Shown: one piece after another, positions 1 through 9,300 of the stretch
Numbering within the stretch: position 1 is the stretch's first letter
Layout of the letters: every line of letters starts with the position of its first letter
Assembly: GCA_900540475.1 (NCBI GenBank)
Contig: UQGG01000014.1
Location: 62,001-126,000, forward strand
Length of the DNA stretch: 64,000 bases
Reading direction: 5' to 3'
Source of the DNA: an uncultured Robinsoniella sp.
GTDB taxonomy: Bacteria; Bacillota; Clostridia; Lachnospirales; Lachnospiraceae
Translations under genes and position numbers: made by a program
The notes under the pieces: model-generated
Seen by the model: only the letters and a program-made list of their open reading frames with translations
What the model was told of the DNA's origin: nothing
The model's database searches: none

Positions 1-1
1 G

Positions 2-3000
2 GTAGGTATTAAAAATACAGATATGAACTTCCAGGGTGCCAATTGGATCTGGCGAAGAGATGGAAGTGATTTCAGCGGAGCACCGGAAGGGGTTCAGTAT
101 TTCCGAAAAGGTTTTAAAACAGATAAGACGAAAACTATCAGCAATGTCAATATAGGAATTACAGCTGATGATGAATATGAACTTTTTGTTAATGGGCAAA
201 AAGCAGGAGAGAACGGCGGTGTAGATTCCTGGAAGAATGGTAAATTATATGATATTACAAAATTAATTTCTGCAGAAGGTGAAAATGTAATAGCAGCGTC
301 TGCACATAATACCTCCAGAGGATATGCCGGATTACTTGCCAAGGTCGAGGTTCTGTACAATGATGGGACAAAGGATACCTATGTTACAGATAATTCCTGG
401 AAACTAAGTAAAACAAAAGAAGAAGGATGGAGTGATCAGAATTATAACGATTCCGGGTGGACGAATCCCGATCAGTCCGAACCATATGGTAATGCCCCAT
501 GGAACAGCGGCGTTGCTCCTAACGCAGAAAATGCATTTGCTGCAACAGTTCTTCGAAAAGAGTTTCAGGCAAAAAAAGGTGCGATTAAAGATGCAAAAGC
601 CTATGTTTCCGGTCTAGGGTTTTTTGAATTAAAAATAAATGGACAATTACCGGATGACACCTTATTGAATCCGGCAAATACTCAGTATAACCAGACCTCT
701 CTTTATAGGGTATTTGATGTAACTGATTTAGTAAAAGAAGGAAAAAATGCCATTGGCGTAGAGCTTGGCAACAGCTTTTACAATGAGACCTGCTCCGTAT
801 GGAACTGGCAGGATGCAAGTTGGAGAGATGCCCCTAAGCTTCGTATGGAACTTGAGATTGAATATGAAAACGGGGAAAAAGAAACTGTGGTAACGGATGA
901 GTCCTGGAAAGCCACCAAAGAAGGTCCGATCACAACCAACAGCATTTATTATGGTGAGACCTATGATGCAAGAAAAGAATTAAATGGTTTTGATCTGGTT
1001 GATTATGATGATGAAAACTGGGGTGCTGTACAGTTAATGGATGCCCCGGAAGGAAAGTTAAAAGCGCAGATCATGGAACCAATCAGACGTACCAAAGAAA
1101 TGCAGCCTTCTGAAATTACAAAGCTGGAAAATGGTTCTTACGTTTTAACCATACCGGAGATGCTGGCTGGATGGGTCAAACTGGATATCAAAGGAGCCAG
1201 TGCAGGAGATAAAGTTACCATCACCTATGGTGAGAAATTAAATGCTGACGGCCAGGTGCAAAAGCTCGGCGGTAAAGACGGTGTAAATTCCGGCTGGTGG
1301 CCGCGTGCTTATAATCAGCAGGACAATTATATCTGTAAAGGCGGAGAGGACGTAGAAACCTTTGAGCCGAAATTCAGTTATAAAGGTTATCAATATGTAC
1401 AGGTTGACGGGTATCCGTCAGAGCTTACAGCAGAGGATGTAACCTGCTACCGGGTAAGCAATGATATGGAGGATACCGGATCATTTGAATCCTCAGATGA
1501 ACTGTTTAACAAAATGCATCAGATGATGATTACAACCATGAAGAACAATATGCAGGGAAAACCAACCGATACACCGGTCTGGGAAAAGAATGGCTGGCTG
1601 GGAGATGCAAATGTTGCCCTGGAAACAATGAGCTATAACTTTGGTTTTGTAAATATGTTAAAACAGTTTGTGGAAACAATGGAAGATTGCCAGAACGAAT
1701 TTGATAATGTTCCGAATATGGTTCCGACACAGGGCTGGGGAAATGATAATACAGTTGTATGGAATTCTATTTTCGTATTTGGTGTAGATCAGATGATTGC
1801 TACCTACGGAAATGAAAGTTATCTGTACGAACAATATGATGCAATGCGCAAACTGGCATTAAAAGATATCGAAGAGAGCAGGAAAAATGGATGGACATGG
1901 TCAGACGGACAGCTTGCTGACTGGGTATCACCAATGGGACAGGGAGATGATGACCAGGATTTACAGTATTCTGAAAGTCCAAGCGAGGGTTCCGGTATCT
2001 GCGGCACTGCATTTGCTTATCACTTGTTAGATGTAATGGCAGATCTTGCTGACCGTATAGGAAAAACAGGAGATGCGGCAGAATACAGAGCAGCAATGGA
2101 AAAGATGTATACAGCATTTAATGAAAAATTCTATGATGCAGAAAACCAGATTTACCGGACATTAACCTGGTCCCAGCAGCAAAACAGAAGCAGATACCGT
2201 CAGACGTCTCAGCTGGTACCTCTGGCATATGGGCTGGTGCCTGATGAATATAAAGACGGTGTTCTAACCAATCTGGTAAATGACATTAAGGATAAGAACT
2301 ACCACCTGGATACAGGATGTGTGGGATCCAAATTTATTCTTCCGGTACTGACAGACAATGGTTATGCGGAGGTAGCTTATAAAGTAGCACAGCAGAAATC
2401 TTATCCAAGCTGGGGATTCATGGCAGACAGAGGTACTTCCCTCTGGGAAATGTGGGAAACAACATCCCGATCCCTGGGACACTATTTCCTGGGAACCTAC
2501 GATGAATGGTTCTACAAAGGAATCGGCGGCATCAAGGATATGCAGGACGGTTATAAAACCGTTACCATTGAACCAGCATTAAATGCATCACTGACTTATG
2601 CAAAAACAGGTGTGAATACCGTACGCGGTCAGCTGCAGAGTGACTGGACCTTAAATGAAGATCAGGGCGTATTCGATATTCAGGTTCCGGTTGGGACAAC
2701 AGCGGAAATTATTCTACCGACTAATGATAAGAGCCAGATACTATGCAATGGTCAGGCTTTAAGTGACACACTGGATGGAATCCATGCAGTAACTGAGGAA
2801 GCAGGAAAAGTACATATTGAAGCAGGATCAGGAATTTACAAATTTGAAACCAGTGTGAAGTTAACCAGCGTTGAAAAAATAAAACTGAAAAAAGCAATTT
2901 TAGATGCAGGAAGCTTAAAGCAGCTGGATTATGAAATGGAAGCCTGGACAGAATTTAAGGCAGTTCTGGATGATGCAAAAGCATTAAATGCAGATCCGGA

Positions 3001-6000
3001 TGCAGCTCAGGAAGATGTAGATGATATGGTAATAACCCTTACAGATGCCACAGCAGAATTAAAGCTTCACGTAAATAAAAGCAGGGAAGCATTAAAAGAA
3101 GCAGTAAAAAATGCTGATGATAAAGCAAACCCCGTTGCAGCACCGGTTCGCTACGCGGATGCCTATCAGGCAGCATATGATGCAGCTAAAGCAGGATGTA
3201 CCGATGTGGCTTTAACAAACGAACAGATGGATCAGCTGGTGGTAAATCTCTCTGATGCTGAACAGGAAATGAAAAGTAACTCATTCCAGAACCTGGCGTT
3301 AAACGGAAAGGTAACATATTCCAGCTCACATGATGATTTATACTGGGGATGGGGAAGCAAACTGATCAACGACGGGGACAGAAAAAATATAAATAAGGAT
3401 GGTGAGTACACCGGATATTCCAGTAATACCGGCGATGCCAAGTCAAAAGACCATGAAGAGTGGATAAGCATTGACCTTGGAGCAGTAAAAGATATCAATG
3501 CAGTAGCAATCTACCCGGCTGTTAAAAACCCGGCAGAGAAAAATTCAGGCTATGGATTCCCGAAAAACTTTGATATTCAGGTATCCGAAAATGGTAAAGA
3601 CTGGACAACGGTAGTTTCGAAAGAAAACTATCCGGTACCAGGCTATGAACCGGTCAGCTTTACCTTTGGATCTACAAATGCGAAATATGTAAAATTATTT
3701 GCCAGGAATTTAAATCCAAAGTCAAACGATCATGATTATTATTATTTGCAGCTTAGTGAATTTGAAGTCTACCACAGCGAAAATACGGTAGAAGATATAG
3801 CATTATCCTCTTATGAGTCACCGAAATCCACAGCAGTCTATGGAGAACCACTGGTGGATATGGCTGATATCAAAGCATCCATTAATGGCAGCGTGAATAT
3901 CACCGGTAAATGGTCTGTTGAAAGCCAGGACGGAACTGCAGTTGATCTTAACAAGAAACCGGAGACAGGGAAATATAACGTGAAGTTAACATTCCAGGCA
4001 CCAAATACTTATATCTTCTCCAATACACTTGCAGGAACAGCTGAGGATGGCGCAAAAGTCACTGTTGAAGGAAGCGGACAAAAATTAGTTTATACGTATC
4101 TGACGGAAGTTGTGAAAGCGGCAGCACCTGTTGTAGAAGAGCAGAAACTGTATTTTGTATATGCAGCAGGTGGTAATGGCGAGATTTCCATTGCTGACGT
4201 TATGAAACAGTATCAGCCATTTGTAAAATTCGAAGTGGGACATGCTTCAGATGAACATAAGATACTTGGATCAGATATTACAGTTGATGAAAATGGACTT
4301 CTGAGCCTGTCAGTTAACACCGATGGTGAGATAGGGCAGACTGCAGTAATCCCGGTAACCGTAACAATGAAGAACTATGAAGATACGGTAGTAAACGTAA
4401 GCATCAACCTGACGGATAAAATCCCGGTAACGGTAAAGAGCAATGCAAAAAATGTAATCTATACGGGAAGTGCTTATGAAGGACTGGAAACTCCAAGTGC
4501 AGAAATCACGGAAACAGGAGAAGCATATACCGGAGAATTTATCATCACTTACAATACCGAAGATGGAAGCGCTCCGGTGAAAGAAGGAAATTATACCGTA
4601 ACGGTTACACCAGAAGATCCGGCATATGCAGGTCAGTGGACAGGCAGCTTTACCATTTCTCCGTCACTGGAATCGGTAGAAGCACAAATTGATCATCCGG
4701 AACTGTTCTGGGATGAAGAAGCACAGGTTACAGGAGTTGCGGCAATTGGATCTGACGGAAACAAAATGAATCTGGCAGGTGCTGATATTGCATATCGCTC
4801 AGAGGATACCAATATTGCCATCGTGGATGAAAATGGAAAAGTTTCTGCAAGAAATGCAGGAAATACAAAAATCATTGTTACGATTACCATAGGCGAAATG
4901 GAAAAATCCGGAGAATTTGCAGTAACGGTATCCGAAATACCGGTAATCAATCCGGTACTCGCATCTAAAACAACCACCAGCGTTACACTGGAAACGATAG
5001 AAGGATATGAATATGCAGTTCAAAAAGCAAATACAGAGCCAGTATTCAGGCATGTTGCAGAATTTAAGGACTTAGAGCCGGGAACCGCCTATGTGTTCTG
5101 TCAGAGGATTGCAGCAACAGATACACATGATGCAGGAAGTATAAGTGAAGCGCTAGAAGTATCAACGGATAAAGAAAAAATCCAGGGAACGGTTATTTTA
5201 AAAGGAACTGCTAAAGAAGGTGAGAAATTAACCTTAGATACAACCGGTATTAAGAATAAAAAACCTGGTGATTTAAACATTACATGGAAACGCGGGAACC
5301 AGGAGATAAAGGGTGTAAACGGAACCACATATGCTCTTACAAAAGCAGATGTAGGATATAAGATTTCTGCTGTGGTAACGGCAGAGAATCTGGAGGGATT
5401 ACTGACTGCAGTAACAGCTGCCAATGTTCTCCCGTCAGTTACACCGCCGCCTGCAAAGGTTGAAGCAGACAAAGTAAGCCTGAACAAGTCCAGTGTCAGC
5501 ATTAAGAAAAATAAATCAGTGAAACTGACAGCTCAGGTATCTCCTGCTAATACAGCAGATAAAACCATTACCTGGAAGAGCAGTAAATCTTCCATTGCCA
5601 GTGTCGATAAAAATGGAAAAGTAACCGCAAAGAAAGCAGGTAAAGTAACAATTACAGCAACAACTTCCAACGGAAAGTCAGCCAGCTGTAAGATCACCGT
5701 AACTACGGATCCTACTAAGATAAAATTAAATGCAAGCAAAAAGACATTGGGCAGAAAGGAAACTTATACTTTAAAAACAACGCTCGTGCCATCAACGGCT
5801 GTGACCAGCAAAATCAAATTTACAAGCAGCAATAAAAAAGTTGCAGAAGTTGATAAAAAAGGCAGAGTAAAGGCCATAAAAGAAGGAACTGCAGTTATAA
5901 CGGCTATCACAGCAAACGGTAAAAAAGCAACTTGCGACATCACCGTTAAGAAAGCACCTTCTTCCATTAAATTGAATGTTGGTAAGACAAAGACCCTGAA

Positions 6001-6196
6001 AAAAGGAAAAACATTCAAACTAAAAGTAACCCGCAGTACCGGCAGTGCTGGAAATGTTACCTTTATTTCTAAAAATGAAAAAGTGGCAACGGTCAGTTCC
6101 TCCGGGAAGATTAAAGCAATCAAAAAAGGAAAGGCGAAAATCACAGCAAAAACTTTTAATGGTAAAAAAGCAGATGTAGTAATTACAGTTAAGTAA
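2..6196 (+). CDS. Giant secreted GH78 alpha-L-rhamnosidase, 5' end outside window
   Basis: The frame is open to the left edge and the first in-window ATG (position 23) has no signal peptide behind it, so the true start lies upstream. Numbering from that ATG: N-terminal jelly-roll with the WIW motif (1-130), Bac_rhamnosid_N-type sandwich (175-330), catalytic (alpha/alpha)6 barrel (475-830). The acidic motif is TDTPVWEKNGWLGD, giving D516, E521 and D528 at the spacing known for GH78; the probable base is E809 in SLWEMW. Behind it come two FIVAR-like helical repeats (955-1085), a CBM32/F5-8C domain (1088-1255), MBG-like and Big domains, an Fn3-like and an Ig-like domain, and three lysine-rich Big2 domains (1812-2057). 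No LPXTG or SLH motif is present. It hydrolyses terminal alpha-L-rhamnose outside the cell (family knowledge); the exact glycan is unknown. Confidence 0.9.
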   Translation, partial: VGIKNTDMNFQGANWIWRRDGSDFSGAPEGVQYFRKGFKTDKTKTISNVNIGITADDEYELFVNGQKAGENGGVDSWKNGKLYDITKLISAEGENVIAASAHNTSRGYAGLLAKVEVLYNDGTKDTYVTDNSWKLSKTKEEGWSDQNYNDSGWTNPDQSEPYGNAPWNSGVAPNAENAFAATVLRKEFQAKKGAIKDAKAYVSGLGFFELKINGQLPDDTLLNPANTQYNQTSLYRVFDVTDLVKEGKNAIGVELGNSFYNETCSVWNWQDASWRDAPKLRMELEIEYENGEKETVVTDESWKATKEGPITTNSIYYGETYDARKELNGFDLVDYDDENWGAVQLMDAPEGKLKAQIMEPIRRTKEMQPSEITKLENGSYVLTIPEMLAGWVKLDIKGASAGDKVTITYGEKLNADGQVQKLGGKDGVNSGWWPRAYNQQDNYICKGGEDVETFEPKFSYKGYQYVQVDGYPSELTAEDVTCYRVSNDMEDTGSFESSDELFNKMHQMMITTMKNNMQGKPTDTPVWEKNGWLGDANVALETMSYNFGFVNMLKQFVETMEDCQNEFDNVPNMVPTQGWGNDNTVVWNSIFVFGVDQMIATYGNESYLYEQYDAMRKLALKDIEESRKNGWTWSDGQLADWVSPMGQGDDDQDLQYSESPSEGSGICGTAFAYHLLDVMADLADRIGKTGDAAEYRAAMEKMYTAFNEKFYDAENQIYRTLTWSQQQNRSRYRQTSQLVPLAYGLVPDEYKDGVLTNLVNDIKDKNYHLDTGCVGSKFILPVLTDNGYAEVAYKVAQQKSYPSWGFMADRGTSLWEMWETTSRSLGHYFLGTYDEWFYKGIGGIKDMQDGYKTVTIEPALNASLTYAKTGVNTVRGQLQSDWTLNEDQGVFDIQVPVGTTAEIILPTNDKSQILCNGQALSDTLDGIHAVTEEAGKVHIEAGSGIYKFETSVKLTSVEKIKLKKAILDAGSLKQLDYEMEAWTEFKAVLDDAKALNADPDAAQEDVDDMVITLTDATAELKLHVNKSREALKEAVKNADDKANPVAAPVRYADAYQAAYDAAKAGCTDVALTNEQMDQLVVNLSDAEQEMKSNSFQNLALNGKVTYSSSHDDLYWGWGSKLINDGDRKNINKDGEYTGYSSNTGDAKSKDHEEWISIDLGAVKDINAVAIYPAVKNPAEKNSGYGFPKNFDIQVSENGKDWTTVVSKENYPVPGYEPVSFTFGSTNAKYVKLFARNLNPKSNDHDYYYLQLSEFEVYHSENTVEDIALSSYESPKSTAVYGEPLVDMADIKASINGSVNITGKWSVESQDGTAVDLNKKPETGKYNVKLTFQAPNTYIFSNTLAGTAEDGAKVTVEGSGQKLVYTYLTEVVKAAAPVVEEQKLYFVYAAGGNGEISIADVMKQYQPFVKFEVGHASDEHKILGSDITVDENGLLSLSVNTDGEIGQTAVIPVTVTMKNYEDTVVNVSINLTDKIPVTVKSNAKNVIYTGSAYEGLETPSAEITETGEAYTGEFIITYNTEDGSAPVKEGNYTVTVTPEDPAYAGQWTGSFTISPSLESVEAQIDHPELFWDEEAQVTGVAAIGSDGNKMNLAGADIAYRSEDTNIAIVDENGKVSARNAGNTKIIVTITIGEMEKSGEFAVTVSEIPVINPVLASKTTTSVTLETIEGYEYAVQKANTEPVFRHVAEFKDLEPGTAYVFCQRIAATDTHDAGSISEALEVSTDKEKIQGTVILKGTAKEGEKLTLDTTGIKNKKPGDLNITWKRGNQEIKGVNGTTYALTKADVGYKISAVVTAENLEGLLTAVTAANVLPSVTPPPAKVEADKVSLNKSSVSIKKNKSVKLTAQVSPANTADKTITWKSSKSSIASVDKNGKVTAKKAGKVTITATTSNGKSASCKITVTTDPTKIKLNASKKTLGRKETYTLKTTLVPSTAVTSKIKFTSSNKKVAEVDKKGRVKAIKEGTAVITAITANGKKATCDITVKKAPSSIKLNVGKTKTLKKGKTFKLKVTRSTGSAGNVTFISKNEKVATVSSSGKIKAIKKGKAKITAKTFNGKKADVVITVK

Positions 6197-6203
6197 TCTA
6201 AAC

Positions 6204-6245
6204 AGCAAAGTACACAGGGATAGAAATATCCTGTGTTACTTTGCT
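6204..6245 (+). other. Intercistronic hairpin without T-run
   Basis: An inverted repeat (AGCAAAGTA...TACTTTGCT with an inner ACAGG/CCTGT stem) begins eight bases after the stop of the first rhamnosidase gene. It is followed by ACTGTGC and not by a T-run, so it is more likely an mRNA-stabilising or processing hairpin than an efficient intrinsic terminator. Confidence 0.6.
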
Positions 6246-6344
6246 ACTGTGCTTTGCATTTAATATGCAAAATAATTATTTAATATTACTAATTTATATT
6301 TTGCAGGCAGACAACAGCTGCCGGCAGAAGGAGAGAAAACGTAT

Positions 6345-9300
6345 ATGGGAAAAAAGAGGATGAGAAAGAAACTGTCAGCATGGTTATTGGTAATTTGTAT
6401 GGTTATGCAGTTGTTTACAGGTCTTGGCGTGGAAGCAGAAGCATCGGAAGGAGCATTTTCAGTATATGAGTTAGAATGTGAATCTGCGGTAAATCCCCTG
6501 GGGATTGATGAAAGTACACCAAAACTCAGCTGGAAATTGAATTCATCACAAAGAGGTGTTATGCAGACATCCTATCGGATCATGGCTGCAACCAGTAAAG
6601 ATAATTTGGATGCAGGAAATTATGATGTCTGGGACAGTACAGTGGTAGAGAGTGACCAGTCCGCTGAGGTTGTCTACGGGGGTAAGGCATTAGAACCGGG
6701 AACCAGATATTACTGGAAAGTCCAGGTTACAGATAATAAAGGAAACACAGCTGTATCAACAGAAGAAGCTTATTGGGAAACAGGCCTGATGGGAACTCCA
6801 TGGGATGCAAAGTGGATCGAGCTGGATATGGGAGCAGCACCATCACCGGAAAAATATTCGGTAGAAATGGATTTTCGGATTATCAATGATGATGCAGGAA
6901 TCATTTTTGCAGGAAAAGACAACTCAAACTTCCTCATGTGGCAGATTAATACCTTTGAAAAAAAATTCAAAGGAGTAACCAGCTTCAGACCTCATCAGTG
7001 GGTAAAAGGGGCAGCGGCATGTATCGATGAATTTACAATTGAAGATGTTATTCCGGCAGAAGCCCAGAAGGAACAGCATCATATTAAAATTGAAGTGGAC
7101 GGCAATCAGATTACAACGTTTATCGATGACACTCAGATTGACCAGAGAACAAGCGACTATGCAGCTTATGGAAAATTGGGCTTCCGTCAGACTTACAATC
7201 CTGGTGACTGTGATGAACAGGCAGCCTATGACAATATAGTGGTGAAAGACGGTGCAGGAAATATTATGTTTTCTGACAACTTTGACAGCGGAATCAATAA
7301 TAATTTCAGTATTGGAAATATTGATTCAGGTGAACTGGTTGTAACAAATGCGCTGGGGCTGCAAAACGATGCCAAAGCGGCAGCACCAATGTATCGAAAA
7401 GACTTTGAAGTTGAAAAACAGGTAAAGAAGGCTACCGTGTACGCTTCCGCGCTTGGAATCTATGAACTGGAAATGAACGGACAGAAGGTGGGAGATGATT
7501 TCTTCAATCCCGGATGGACGAATTATGAATTAAATCAGGATGACCGGAATTATGTTATGTACCAGGCATTTGATGTAACCGATATGATGCAGGATGGTAC
7601 CAATGTAATTGGAGCCATAACCGGTCATGGATGGTATTCCGGTAAACTGTTTGTAGGTGGAAAAGAACGCTATGGAAAAGATTCAAAACTGCTCTGCCAG
7701 TTAGAAATTGAGTATGCAGACGGAGAAAAAGTAAAGATATCCTCAAATGCTGACTGGGTTGCCAGCGGAGACGGACCAATTGTATCAGATGATTTCCAGA
7801 TGGGTGAAACCTATGACGCAACCAGAGAGATGCCAGGATGGTCAGAAGCAGACTTCAATTTCCAGGGCAGCTGGAATCCGGTCAAAGAGTCTGGTTATGA
7901 CGGCGATATTGTAGCTCATATGGGACCCGGGGTAAAGGTGATCAAAGAAATAAAGCCCATATCTGTAAATGAACAGGCAGAAGGTACCTACATTTTTGAC
8001 CTGGGACAAAACGTTTCCGGATTTGCCAGAATGAATGTAAACGGAGACGCAGACACGGTAGTTAAGCTGCGTTTCGGTGAGATGCTGCAAAATGACGGAA
8101 GTCTGTATACTGCAAATTTAAGAAGCGCGGCAGCAACAGATTACTATACCTTAAAGGGTGATCCAAATGGGGAAACATGGCAGCCGCGGTTTACATTCCA
8201 CGGATTCCGTTATATTGAGGTAACAGGTTATCCGGGAGTACCTACTGTGGATGACATTACAGGTGTGGCAATCAGTTCCCTGCAAAATACAACGGGAAGC
8301 TTTACCACATCAAACGAAGATGTCAATCAGCTTCAGAGCAACATTACCTGGGGCCAGTTAGATAACTTCATCAGTGTACCTACGGATTGTCCACAGAGAG
8401 ATGAACGTCTGGGATACACAGGAGATTCACAGGTGTTTGTCCGAACGGCAGCAATGAACCAGGATGTGCAGACATTCTTTGAAAAATTTATGATGGATGT
8501 CACCACAAACCAGAGGGCAGACGGAGCAATTGCGGACTGGACACCGAATTATGTAACACCCGGAGATGGACTGAGCGGTTCATTCGGAGCTTCCGGCTGG
8601 GGAGACGGCGTTATTATCATCCCATGGACCATGTATACCACTTACGGTGACACCTCCATTATCCGGCAGAGCTACGAAGGAATGAAAGGATGGATCCGGT
8701 ATTATCAGAATTTGGAGACCAAAGATCATCTGGTAGAGGGCTGCGGAAATAATTATGGAGACTGGTTATCGGTGGGAGCAGATACCCCTATTGACTTAAT
8801 CTGTACCGGTTACTATGCGTACAGCTGTGATTTATTTTCAAAGATGGCAGAGGCAATTGGAGAAACAGAAGATGCCGCTATATACCGCAATTTATTTGAA
8901 GAGATTAAAGAAGGATTTAACAAGGCATTTGTTGATGAAGAAGGGCATGTAGGAAATGGGACACAGACCAGTTACCTTATGGCACTGAAGTTCAATTTAT
9001 TAAAAGACGATGAAGCAAGGAAAAAAGCAGCAGCATATCTTGTGGAAGACATTAAGAATAAGAACTGGCATTTATCAACCGGTTTCATGGGTGTTGCTTA
9101 TCTTTGCCCGATGCTGACTGAGATGGGTTATGCAGATGTGGCATACCGCCTGTTATTACAGGATACTTATCCATCCTGGTTATACAGCGTAAGAGCCGGT
9201 GCAACCACAATCTGGGAGCGCTGGAATTCTTATGATTATGAGACGGGACAGTTTGGAGATGTGGGCATGAATTCCTTTAACCACTATTCCTTAGGTTCTG

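Noticed and set aside
5450..6190. Repeated lysine codons and similar DNA blocks in the tails of the giant genes
   Set aside because: They are explained by homologous Big2 domains at protein level, not by a separate DNA repeat element.
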